Below are positions 1-10,595 of a stretch of DNA of 64,000 nucleotides, piece by piece. The stretch lies in NCBI GenBank assembly GCA_037042915.1, contig CM073193.1, positions 1,922,001-1,986,000 on the forward strand, written 5' to 3'. The notes beneath the pieces are model-generated. The model had not been told where the DNA came from. It was given only the letters and a program-made list of their open reading frames with translations, and ran no database searches. Positions within the stretch are counted from its first letter, which is position 1, and every line of letters begins with the position of its first letter. This DNA comes from Auricularia sp. M13. Taxonomy: Eukaryota; Basidiomycota; Agaricomycetes; Auriculariales; Auriculariaceae. The translations under genes and the position numbers were made by a program.

Positions 1-71
1 TTGAAAATAAGTTAATCATTCACAAGTCAGAAACCAAGCCTTAAATACAAACGAGGATATAGAAATAGATA

Positions 72-714
72 AGATAGCGGCCACATAGAATCCGCACCCC
101 CCCCCCCCCCCCCCCGGTGATAGCCGATTCGGCTATCTCCGGCGCTGAAATTTTGGGTCATCCGGACCTTGGGAGCACCAATCAACTCAAAAGTCATTTT
201 AAACGCATGTTGGAAAAACCCCTGATGAATATTATTTTCATAGGATCAAGTCTTACTCAAACAATACTTCTTCAACAGAGAGGGCAGTGGCTGGTGCTCT
301 CCAAGCCATCCTGAAGCTGAGGAACCTTGGGGAAACCAGCGGGCGACGGGCAGCAGTGAACGGAAGCTGATCAATTCCGTCCCGGCTCCGAGCCAAATGC
401 AGCCGGAAAGGGCCCGATCAGCTTATATAATCATATAAGCGCCCGCTGAAATCTGAGGACCCAAAACTCATGTTGACTCGGAACTTGCTGAAAAGCTTCA
501 AAAGACACTTAGCCACTTTTTTAATAAAACTTATATTCTCAAGGTTTGAATCAGTATTTCTCAAAATCCCTCTATCACTTTGCTCTACCCTTCCTTCCGA
601 AGGTTTTGATCAAGCCACTAAGAGAGATACCCTGTGGTTGTCGAGGAATAGCGTGTCTAAGTCGGCGGTTATCGGAATTAGCCGGGGGGTGCGGATTCTA
701 TGTGGCCGCTATCT
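72..714. mobile_element. Non-autonomous TIR element, TA-flanked, 643 bp
   Basis: The two ends are inverted copies of about 31 bp, beginning AGATAGCGGCCACATAGAAT on the left and mirrored on the right. Both are flanked by TA (70-71 and 715-716), the target duplication expected of a Tc1/mariner-type insertion. The left arm runs into an uninterrupted run of about 20 cytosines near 97-116, while the right arm has only six guanines at the matching place. The interior has no recognisable transposase, so this looks like a MITE. Family assignment rests only on TIR plus TA and is inference. Confidence 0.65.
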
Positions 715-716
715 TA

Positions 717-1654
717 TAGCGGGGAGGTGCTAGTGTAGAGGGGAACCGAGTGGATCCTTCTGGGAGGTTCTCCTCAGTCCGACCAACTCGTCCGGTTACA
801 GTCGAGCTCAGTGAAGCACGGAGCATTCTCACAATCACCGCAGCATACTCAGTGCATCTTAAGGCCATCACCGTCAGAGTCGAAGTTGATGATATCTTGA
901 AGCCAGTACGTCGACCGAGGAAGCAACCAAACTCGGCTCTCGAACGAGAGCGAGTACCCCGACTGCTCTCGTAAGACTCCATCTAAATGCGGTGAGAAGG
1001 AAGGTCACTTGATGAGATTGAGATGGTAAATAAAAGCTCGACTTTGTTAGTTTACAGTTACTCATACCAATGTGAAAGCAGTCTATTTCTCAAGCAACCG
1101 AACAGCACCGAAAAGTAAATGAGCTGACCTGTAAATATTTATGAGTCGACCAGGTCGCATCTACGATATGAAATGTAGCACACCTTTGACTCAGTGTCGG
1201 AGGAGGCAGGTGCGGGCGCGGCCGGATCGATTGACGGTTTGACCACAGTTGCGAGCGCGTCGTCTTGGCCTTGCTATCCTACTTTGCTCTTGAACCACCA
1301 TCCGAGTATCTACAATGAAGTTCCATTCCTGTGTCTGCATAATACCCTAATGACTGAATTAATCTGCCAGATTTGTTCACAGATACTGCAGCGAGCTCAC
1401 CCGGTCCACCGCACTTCAGAATGCATCGCATGCTGACCAGAGACTGGCGAGCACAGGCACACCAGCAGGCATGGACGCGCCTATTGACAGCGATGACAAC
1501 CAGCATTGTGTTCGCAGCCATGCCATTGCTTTCGCAATGGTGCCGACCGCTGTCGCAAGGACCGGTGGCGCGTGTTCCAAAGGGCATGCATCAAGACTCG
1601 GGCGCTGGCAAGCCCGCCTCGCACGATGCACAGGTGGTCTTCCTGGTGGCGGAC
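717..1654. other. Intergenic, nothing recognised
   Basis: Short overlapping reading frames occur on both strands, but none shows a domain, a splice pattern or a repeat. I see no gene or element here. Confidence 0.4.
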
Positions 1655-1656
1655 TA

Positions 1657-2330
1657 TGCTTCTTAAAGTGTACATTTATTATTGCCCACTGAAAAGGGGG
1701 TGTCACACAAACTTGGGTGTCTCTCACCTGTATAAAGTGTGGGAAAATCACTTTTGACGTTCGGACACACTCAGTTGGAGTGTGGACACACTTTGTCAGC
1801 AGTGCCGACACTCCCATCAGAGTGCCGACACTCCATCAAGGTGCCGACACTCCAATCAAAGTGCCGACACTCTTGCAGGTGGGTGGAACACCAAGTTCCC
1901 TCACCTCCCAGACCTTCTCCAAACACTGAGATATGATTGGGGATCATGCTCAGAGTGCATTTAAGCCTATATTTTGAGTTTATTCAAAATTTTATTTTAC
2001 CAAAAAAGGCAATTTGGACCCTGAGGAGGCATTCAGAGCATGCTCTCCAGCCATATCTCAGTGTTTGGAGAAGGTCTGGGAGGTGAGAGAACTTGGTGTT
2101 CCACCCACCTGCAAGAGTGTCGGCACTTTGATTGGAGTGTCGGCACCTTGATGGAGTGTCGGCACTCTGATGGGAGTGTCGGCACTGCTGACAAAGTGTG
2201 TCCACACTCCAACTGAGTGTGTCCGAACGTCAAAAGTGATTTTCCCACACTTTATACAGGTGAGAGACACCCAAGTTTGTGTGACACCCCCTTTTCAGTG
2301 GGAAATAATAAATGTACACTTTAAGAAGCA
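1657..2330. mobile_element. Foldback element copy 1, 674 bp, TA-flanked
   Basis: Almost the whole element is one long inverted repeat. The left end, starting TGCTTCTTAAAGTGTACATT, is mirrored at the right end, and both sides abut TA (1655-1656, 2331-2332). Each arm carries a run of diverged GAGTGCCGACACTC-like units with spacings of about 15-18 bp, so the arms contain an internal tandem array that is itself mirrored. A unique centre of roughly 100 bp separates the arms. No transposase is present. The open frames inside merely repeat the same peptide on both strands and are not genes. Likely a non-autonomous foldback/MITE moved in trans. Confidence 0.85.
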
Positions 2331-2403
2331 TAGCGGACGTGGTCGCTTTGGCTTTGATCTCCATCGCGACGTTGAATGGCGGCGACCACGTTCGCCACAC
2401 GTA

Positions 2404-3077
2404 TCCTTCTTAAACTGTACATTTATTATTTCCCACTAAAAAAGGGGTGTCACACCAATTTGGGTGTCTCTCACCAGTGTAAAGTGTGGGAACATCACTT
2501 TTGACGTTCGGACACACTCAGTTGGAGTGTGGACACACTTTGTCAGCAGTGCTGACACTCCCATCAGAGTGCCGACACTCCATCAAGGTGCCGACACTCC
2601 AATCAAAGTGCCGACACTCTTGCAGCTGGGTGGAACACCAAGTTCCCTCACCTCCCAGACCTTCTCCAAACACTGAGATATGGTTGGGGAGCATGCTCAG
2701 AGTGCATTTAAACCTATATTTCCAGTTTATTCAAAAAATTATTTTACCAAAAAAGGCAATTTGGACCCTGAGGAGGCATTCAGAGTATGGTCCCCAACCA
2801 TATCTCAGTGTTTGGAGCAGTTCTGGGAGGTGAGGGAACTTGGTGTTCCACCCAGCTGCAAGAGTGTCGGCACTTTGATTGGAGTGTCGGCACCTTGATG
2901 GAGTGTCGGCACTCTGATGGGAGTGTCAGCACTGCTGACAAAGTGTGTCCACACTCCAACTGAGTGTGTCCGAACGTCAAAAGTGATGTTCCCACACTTT
3001 ATACTGCTGAGAGACACCCAAATTGGTGTGACACCCCTTTTTTAGTGGGAAATAATAAATGTACAGTTTAAGAAGGA
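2404..3077. mobile_element. Foldback element copy 2, 674 bp, TA-flanked
   Basis: A second copy of the preceding element, also exactly 674 bp, lies 73 bp downstream. Its ends start TCCTTCTTAAACTGTACATT and abut TA at 2402-2403 and 3078-3079. The internal arrays and centre resemble copy 1, but scattered differences are shared by both arms of this copy. For example, the terminal ...AAACTG replaces AAAGTG at both ends. That suggests arm-to-arm homogenisation, or descent from a different source copy. Confidence 0.85.
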
Positions 3078-3079
3078 TA

Positions 3080-4481
3080 CACACGGCCAATCTGCTGTCA
3101 GATGCTCGCTTAGACACAGCACCATGCCTGTGCGCGCGAAACTACCAGTCATAGACGAGGTGAGTCCAATTGCCAGCATCACACTAGTAACGAGGATATC
3201 GTACTCTTTTCCGCCTTTTTCAAGACGCTCTCGCTAGCCTAGTATACACGCTGCTAGCTTATCATGAGCTGCACGGCAGCACCCTCTGGAACGATAAATA
3301 TGCATGACGACTGGTTCCGCACTTGCTGGATCAACGCAGGACGTTGCTGGATACAATCTGGTTGGGAGGTCTTTCAGTTAATGCACTCATCCAGGTACCT
3401 GACAGTGCCCCTTTACAAGGCCGTAGAAGAGGGATGCAGAGGCCGCGTATGCCTGGACATTTTGGACGCCTGTATTGCTTTGTCGCGGACGACAACCAGG
3501 ACCCGTAACGCCATACCGCCCTCAGGAATAGACGGTTGTTCGAGGCCAATGTCGCCAGTTTGCACCTGCGCATCCATCGACCAGATATGTACAGAGCGTT
3601 TCGCCGCCGCGCTGTGTAGGACCTTGTACCTCAAAGGTGTTCTTTTTGACATCGAACGATGACGACCTGTCACCCAACCTAGCTGCAGCTTGTTCTCGAA
3701 CATGCGAATCCCCTTGGAGTCGCTGTTCCAAATGTTTCAGTCCTACAGCGCGTGATGGTTATCGCACACACGCACCGATTCCTCATGCAGTCGTTGCCAT
3801 GCCAGACGGCGAGCCCTGCTGCTTTCAACAAGTGCGTAGTCAAGCTCGCCATGCTTCGAGGATAATTGCATGGTTTAGTCTCCTGAATTCCTGAATCGTG
3901 ATCTTACTGACCTTTCGTTCTCAGATAGGTGACTTAGTCGGTGCTGGTTAATGTGCGACTGCCAAAGCGCAGTGCGGAATGTCAGTCATCATGATTGTGG
4001 GAGTTGCGGCGATAGGTAAGTCCTGCAGCAAGCCTCTACGCCCTAGGCGCGGTGCCTTGAAGGTGTGATATGTGTTCGACCATGGCGAAACGCGTCTTGC
4101 GAGGCCATAAGCATTGAGTGCACGGGCCGGACGTGATCAGGAGGAGAACGTCACCTAACTCCGTCACTTGGCTTTCTCCTCATCAATTTCTGACCCGTGC
4201 AGCCTTTCAAAACCATCAGCATAGAATGAAGTTCTCTCATTTTGCCATTCTATCGGTGGCACAAAAATTTGCCCTGCTATCTCGAGCTCGTGTCTTGGCT
4301 TTTGCACTCTACCGGAACCCAGCGATCTTGAAACACCCGCCTGGGATACAGCTGCACCAAGGACTCGGTGCCACTGCGCACACATCTGGGTTCTACTTCC
4401 GCAGACAAGGCCTTGAGATGTCAATAGGGCAACTAGAGTATGATTCACCATTGAGATAGGAACACCTGTGCATTGTGTGCC
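3080..4481. other. Intergenic, nothing recognised
   Basis: Contains only short unsupported frames on both strands. No domain, splice-consistent exon chain or repeat family was identified. Confidence 0.4.
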
Positions 4482-4483
4482 TA

Positions 4484-4851
4484 TCCTCCTTATTCTGCAC
4501 AAATAAAAAAACCTCCAAATGAGACCGTCCTCCGACGCAGCTCGGAAGCATCCGGAGTGCGCGTCCGAGTTCGGTCTGAGAATCTCAGCTCTGCCGCCGA
4601 GGGGCCGCTTATATAATATCTAGGATGGAATGGGTGGCTGAGACAGATGTCCCCACAAAATTTGGAGGTGGGTCATTTTGGGAGGGTGGGCGCTTATTTG
4701 GGATGGACATCGCCCAGTTTGGATGGACACATCCCCATTTGGAGGGTGGGCGCTTATTTTGGGATGGACATCAATTCTAGGATGGAATAGTTTCTCAGGG
4801 TGGAGGAAGCTCTTATTTGGAGGTTTTTTTATTTGTGCAGAATAAGGGGGA
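4484..4851. mobile_element. MITE with 35-bp TIRs, TA-flanked, 368 bp
   Basis: The ends are near-perfect inverted repeats of about 35 bp (left TCCTCCTTATTCTGCACAAA, mirrored near 4817-4851), flanked by TA at 4482-4483 and 4852-4853. Inside is a direct repeat of a GGAGGGTGGGCGCTTATTT unit at about 4680 and 4740, each copy followed by GGGATGGACATC. It has no coding capacity. The TIR differs in sequence from the foldback pair but shares the TA target and a TCCT-C-TTA start, consistent with a related mobilising transposase (inference). Confidence 0.8.
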
Positions 4852-4977
4852 TATGTGCCGGGCCACAGCATAGCGGTTCAGCTCTGAGCAGATGTTTGCT
4901 GCGCGCAGGCATCTAACGCAAGCAGGCAGCTCAATCCGCTCGGGACGATTGACCTTCTGCATGAGCCGTCGACCGTA

Positions 4978-5244
4978 CTGTACAACTAAGAACTATTACC
5001 GTGTCACGCGTCACGGAGGCGCCGCGGCCCGGTAATAAAGCTGTTTTTTCACGCGTCACGGACGGGTCCCAGTAATGGGACGTCACGCTTTTTTGGCCTC
5101 AGGAGCCTCTCAGATACCAATTTTTTCGCCACCGCTTTGCAGCGGTGGTGATGGAAGCATTTTGTCACGGTCACAGAGCCCCCACGGTAACTGTTCCGCC
5201 GTGTCACGGACCGTCGGAGCCGGTAATAGTTTTTGGTTTTACAG
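4978..5244. mobile_element. MITE, TA-flanked, 267 bp
   Basis: The left end, CTGTACAACTAAGAACTATT followed by ACCG, is mirrored by the right end with a few mismatches. TA flanks both sides (4976-4977, 5245-5246). The interior carries repeated CACGCGTCACGG motifs. There is no open frame of note. It is a small non-autonomous DNA element, more diverged than its neighbours. Confidence 0.65.
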
Positions 5245-5246
5245 TA

Positions 5247-7971
5247 GCTCAACTGCCTAAGCTAACGTTGACAGAGCATGCACAGCGTGTTGCAGTCCCG
5301 TACATCTCGTCCCAGTGCAGCCGCACCGCAACAGATGACCTCACGGCGCGCTGCGCCACAGGATTCAGCAGGACGGCTTGCGCGCCGCCCAACGGGTAAA
5401 CCGTGCTGGTGCTGAACGCTTCGCGATCCGCATCATGCACAGGCAGCGATGCACTCAAGGCGCTCCGGGATGCAATATGGTGATGCCATTCTGTGTCACG
5501 GAAGTTGTGTTTCCTGACGCTACGACTCATGAGCAGCCCACTCTTTCCCCGATGGGTTACACTCAGTTTCACTGGAATTACATGGTCAAGCGGGTGGGCG
5601 GCGTGAGTGTGGGATGACTTTTCCAGAAGGAAGTGGCGCAAGGACACAACATTCTCTATCTACATGTGCACTGGCAATGTAAGACCAAGCGGCCATGAGT
5701 GAATAGTGAGAACCAATAAAATCATTACTCACCGATGGCTTTGGGCCTTTAGACAATTTTGAGAGCTGCTTGAGCTTGTTCTCACTCAGGAATGAATGGG
5801 AATTGGCTCTGTTAAGCAGACTGAGGAATCCTAAGGAGCTAAGATACAGATATTTATACTAAAATTACAGGTAGAGTCATGGATTGTGCTCTGACTCGAT
5901 ATTCTCAACTATCCCGGTCCTCCTGTGACTCGGGATAGCTCCTGCCGACCGTACTCGTCATATCCCGCACTCCAGCGAGGCGGGATAGTCGGTACCGGCG
6001 GCAGGATTGCAACTGCGGCTGCGCGTTAACCCGCTGCCGGGGTATGCGCGCCCCGCCAGCATCCCAGACTCCTCGGTCCCAAGCTCTCCGCAGCTCGAGG
6101 GACGCGCGTCTCGACCCGAAGAGCAGACGCGCGTCTCCGGCCGGCTCGAGACTCAGCGCAAATGCAAAGTCTCTGGAGCATTTGCGCTCGAGCTGCACTA
6201 CTGCACCAAGTCACGAGCCCTCTATATCACTAGCTCTTTAGCCGAGTGGTTAGAGTGCGCGACTGATCGTGACGCGCATGTTGGTTCAATACTAAGTGCG
6301 GTGTCTTTTTATTACAATTCCGAGCACTTCTCGTTACAGTCTCAAATGCCGCGCACATCCATACTAGGTCTCGGATAAGTGAGAACTACAGGACAGTCAG
6401 CAAGCGGCAACGAGAGAGCGGGCGTTACAGGCAAAGATTTAGCTCATCGCGGCTTCAAATGCTAAAAGATCGTCTCGCGACTCGGTTCTTGATGTTAGAT
6501 TGGGATTTTCCCGCGCTGGGCACTGCGCAGTGGATCTCATCGCCTTCTCCGAGCTCCCGTGCACAGCTGTGCGATCCGCACTCCCCTTGCGACGATTTGA
6601 GAATACCAAGCGAGATCTTGAGATTGGAAACGTAAGTCCGCGATGCGCCGTTCCGCTGGACTGGTGCTCAGCTGCTTGATTTGGGCAACTGTCAACCTGA
6701 TGAACTGTTTCATGGAAGCCCTGCTGCGCATGCACGAGGTCTCAGAACCTCAGGTCGTTGCCATGTTTCGACCTCGGAGACCCATCGACTTCCATGTGCG
6801 AATTCGAAGAAGCTTCCCGCAGCATCGGGCCAGCATGAATTTGCGACAACTGAAAGAAGCACACAAGTGCCTTAGGTGACAGCGGGATCCAGGCGTTGAA
6901 GGAAGGGTTTCTGTGATCCACAGCCGATCGTTGCCTAGCGGCAGACGACCTGTCTCTGAATCCCTTTCCGGCCTCGGTCCAAAGGCCCCGCGACAAATAT
7001 AGAAGGGTTCCTCTACCGAAGCAAGCGTTCAACCGTCATTCAGATTAACCATCGATGCAGGGAGTGGCACATTCAGTCGCATGATCAGCGTCGCTTTGGG
7101 ACTAGGGTCGCACGACGCCGTGATCTCACGGTCAGTGACAGGCACGACAAGACAAGTCGTGCCTGCAGAAATCTGTATCCATTCCCATTACATTGCAGCC
7201 GCAGACCGCATTGAATGGTCTCCTCGGTACAAATCAATCCGTTATTCGAAGGCTGCAGCTTGTGAAACGGAACTGTCCAATTTGCAAGAGCGGCGTGCAC
7301 ATACCATTTCGAGGCACTGTACCTGGCTGCGTGCAGTTGCCACAGTTGGGGACGTGAGACGGAACTTCGACAGAAGCAGGCCACGAGTCGAATTGGCAAT
7401 ACCACCCGCTGATCGAGACCATTGAGCACGAATGTGTCCGCGAAGATCTGTATGTATCAGCATACGTATTGCAACGGGGCCTGGGGTGTGGGTCGTATCA
7501 GCCGGCGCTTGAAGGGGGTGATCTGATGACCCAAAGAACAACGATTTGAGCGTCTTCGCGTTCCCCATGAAACCTCCCGCGACGTCCACCGAGATCGTCC
7601 TAAGCGTTTCAATTTAGATGCTGTGCCGAAGGGCGGATGGAGATGTCCGCGTTGATGACGGCTGTCAGGCTTCGACTTGGTCGCTCTCACGAGACTGCTT
7701 TCGCTTTCGGCTTGATATGCATTCAATTGGTGTCCGATGCCATTAACCTTGCCAGGGGCCGATTTGCGGGGCACAGCCAGCTGAATTCTTGGGCCATGAA
7801 CTCCTGCGGATCTTCAACAATAACTCGCCGTACCTCGAGTTCAACTAAGCGAAACACCGACGTCAGTCGTCGATAATCCTCAGTCATAAAAGGACGAGAA
7901 AGAGCGTCCGGAGTCAACTCATCTCACCTGCTCACCCACCCATAGTTCGAGCCGCAGTGCCGTCTGGTGCC
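5247..7971. other. Intergenic with a tRNA-like element, no gene resolved
   Basis: Apart from the pol III-like boxes near 6231-6310, nothing is firmly supported. On the minus strand at 6740-7920, short stretches look loosely like leucine-rich repeats of decayed F-box proteins, but frames and splice sites do not chain. Confidence 0.35.
6231..6310 (+). other. tRNA-like sequence with A box, B box and T-run
   Basis: TAGCCGAGTGG at 6239-6249 matches the pol III A box and GGTTCAATACT at 6283-6293 the B box. A run of five T at 6306-6310 could terminate pol III. The 5' and 3' flanks do not pair as an acceptor stem, and the putative anticodon arm has an 11-nt loop, so this is not a functional tRNA. 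A tRNA-derived SINE head or a tRNA relic fits best. Confidence 0.4.
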
Positions 7972-8378
7972 ATGCCTACAACCTGTGCGTGCGCGCTGCC
8001 CGTCCCGCCCCGCCTGCTTTCCTTTGCATCGGAGACTGAGACTGCCGCCCGGCCCCTGCAGCCGCCGTTCAATACCTCCACAACGTCCTCGGGCAGATTC
8101 ACTGTCAGGTCCAGTGGATGTGTCGGCAAACGGGGCCGCCGCATGCCCCGATGTGGGAAGTCACCCTCATGGGTATGCTACTCGTCTCTGAGGGCGTTGG
8201 TTTCCGAATGACCTTGTTTGTAGTCAATGGCACGCAGCACGCGGTCGGGCACGCTGGGCGGAAGCACGCGGCGAAAGAAGCAGCGGCAGAGATGATGCTG
8301 GGCAAACTCAACAAACCGTACACTCCCCGAGCGGCGGCCCTGTGGGGAGCGTTCGCAACCGATCCCCTTGTACCATGA
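7972..8378 (+). CDS. Double-stranded-RNA-binding domain miniprotein (92 aa)
   Basis: Resolved three-exon model: 7972-7984, 8062-8172 and 8224-8378, with introns of 77 and 51 nt. The joins keep phase 1 and give 93 codons including stop. The product is almost nothing but one dsRBD. The N-terminal helix region reads AVQYLHNVLGQ; the middle has TGPPHAPMWEVTLMVNG, the conserved (T)GP-HAP-W-V strand of the fold. The C-terminal helix reads GHAGRKHAAKEAAAEMML, where the K/R-K/H-x-A-A-K-x-A-A pattern contacts the RNA backbone in this family. No catalytic domain follows. The first exon is only 13 nt, so the start is inferred from frame and splice signal. Possible roles are dsRNA binding or modulation of RNA silencing; this is inference. 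The gene sits alone, with no partner nearby. Confidence 0.8.
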
Positions 8379-8970
8379 ATGAGACCTCTAGTGTAACAAA
8401 AAAATAATTCATGAGCCCACGTTTGATACCAGTTTTCGTCCGCCGCGCGAGGCGCCCTCCGAGTCGGTTTCGTCACCACAGCGACTGGGATCTTGCTCGC
8501 TCGGCCGAGAAAGCATCCCGGCGGGCTTGAGGCGGCTCCCGGCACCCGCATGCAGCTGCCTCGCGCATGCAGTGGCCTCTCTCGATCGCGATGCACCCAA
8601 AGCCAGCACGCGACAATCCAGCGCTATCACCCAAACGGGACCGAGAACGTGGGCCGCACGTGGCTTTAAACAGCAAACATCGGCAGGCGTGACAGATCTG
8701 CTTCGTGGTCAGACCACCTGTCAGGAACCTTGACTTGACTACAAATTATGTGGCCGCCGGCTTCAGCAGCTGAGAGAAGAACTCGAGGCCGCAGTTGACG
8801 TTCAATAAAACGGTGGCAGAAGTTGAGCGCGGCCGGAAACAAGAGTTAGTCCTGATCATGCAAACCTGGAATATTGTTGTCGCCAGAACTTGGGTACATA
8901 CATAAGTAGAACTGATAATACGTCAGCACGGGCGAGGGAAGGCTGATGTTGTACTCGCACCTAGCGGACA
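8379..8970. other. Intergenic, nothing recognised
   Basis: Lies between the 3' end of the dsRBD gene and the 3' end of the F-box gene (convergent pair). No further coding signal was found. Confidence 0.4.
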
Positions 8971-10404
8971 TCATCGGAGACGACCCTGCCTATGTGGCGG
9001 TCTCTGCACACAGGGCTCAACGAGAACATTGTGTCCCTCGACCTTGATGCTCCACTGAATTGGTCCGCGCGTGACCTTTCTGAGCGATGGACACGCCTTG
9101 GCCAGTGCGGTCACGCCGCGAACGCCAACGCTGGATATCTGGCGCCCATCCGAGGCGATGACCAACACGCGCAGCGAGGCCGAGATGCCCATGATAGTCT
9201 CGGGGTTCTTGGGCAGTTTTGCGCTGAGATAATCCAGCGACGTGCAGGCGCGAAGCAACTCGGCGAGGCCGGATTCCAAAAGCGGGACTGTGGTGGTGAA
9301 CCGCAAGATGGAGCTGGCGTGTGCCGCAGTCAGTGCGCGAATTGCCTGCGAACCGAAGCGGGACGTGGACCCGCTGATCTGCGAAAGGATGGTAGAATCG
9401 GCCATGATGGAGACCTGCTGCAACGGGGACGCGCCAAGGAACCTCATTATTGAGCGGAAGGCGGGTTCCAGAGCGTTTGGATCGTCGGAGGAGAAAAGAT
9501 ATAGTGTGAGGTGGCTGAGTCGAGGTAGTACGCGAGTAGGATGGTGCACGGCTAGGTCGTCGTTCGTGGAGGCAACCGCAGAGGTTGTACGAACCGTTAG
9601 TCCCAACGTGTCGAGATTCGGCACAAGCTCCAGGAGAGGTAAGACTTCTGCCGCGTCCAGCGTCCGGACTAGGCGTAGGCTGCGTAGCGAAGGCGTTTGA
9701 CAAAGAATAATGCGGAAGAATGAATGCTGCAGTTCATATGCATCCTGAGTTACAAATGTTTCAATGCGAAGCTACGCATGAGGGTTGAACGACTTGCCCT
9801 AAGCTTCAAGTCCGTCAAGGACGTCATGGAATCCAACCATGCGGGAATGCGCGTCAGGACGCTTGCAGCAGGGCAATATAGTTGTAAGGAACGGATATTG
9901 CGCCCAGGTGCGAAGATTGGGTCAAGAAAGCTCGCAGGGTTGTCCGGTGCTCCGCGCAAAGCAGCCAGGTTCAATTCGAGATTATGGAGGTTGACAAGTC
10001 CAGAAAAAACGCCAGTGCGAAGCAGGGCAGTCGCCGCAAGGTCATGAGGAATTGAGAGAGATTCCAAGTTGGGGCATAGGCGCAAAATGCGGGCGACCTT
10101 TTCAATGTATTGGCCTTTCCGACTGCGTCTGCCGACATCGGTCGCGATCCCTACGCCTAAAGAGCCTTAAGCCAGCTTTAGAAACATCGGGATCGTATGA
10201 ACCTATACGCTTCACAAGTTCAGCACGCTCTGGGCGCTGCCTGAATGTCTCGAGGAGCTGCTCAGGCTTGCGGATGTCGATAGAGCGATAGAGCAGCGGT
10301 ACAATGGCCTCGTTGAACGTTGTGCTCACGCTGGCCAGCGCGCAAAGGGAAGCAGGATGCAATTGCTCGAAAATGAGCGGAAATACGTCGTATGGCAAGT
10401 TCAT
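8971..10404 (-). CDS. F-box / leucine-rich-repeat protein
   Basis: The N-terminus, MNLPYDVFPLIFEQL, is an F-box of the kind that recruits substrates to SCF ubiquitin ligases through Skp1. Later segments are LRR-like: CPNLESLSIP, NLHNLELNL, SLTDLKLRA, SLRSLRLV, NLDTLGLTV, LRVLVIAS. Exon 1 is 10404-10209 and a 52-nt intron (10208-10157) leads in phase into exon 2. The last part of the frame ends at 8971. Around 9750-9800 the frame changes and I could not find a splice pair that fixes it, so there is either a missed intron or a small indel. Such F-box genes are abundant and fast-evolving in mushrooms. The substrate is unknown. Confidence 0.65.
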
Positions 10405-10595
10405 GCGCTCATGTCGTAGTCGCCGTCATGGACCAAGCAGCGTCGGCGGTAACGCCCGACGCGGTTCCTTGAGCTCAACCAACCATGGACAAAGTAACAA
10501 AACGAGGAAAAGCAAAGAAAGATGGATTAGCGCGCATATTGATTACAATAGACTATCCCGATGCTAGAGTATCAATTGAAATATGTCCCAAATGA

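Noticed and set aside
1717-3017. Several 70-115-codon frames inside the foldback elements
   Set aside because: The same peptide is read on both strands because the DNA is a palindrome; these are repeat shadows, not proteins.
6231-6310. Functional tRNA gene
   Set aside because: A and B boxes are present, but acceptor ends do not pair and the anticodon arm is abnormal.
6740-7917. Possible decayed F-box/LRR gene on the minus strand
   Set aside because: Segments such as RLVELEVRRVIVEDPQEF are suggestive, but there is no F-box and no splice-consistent frame.
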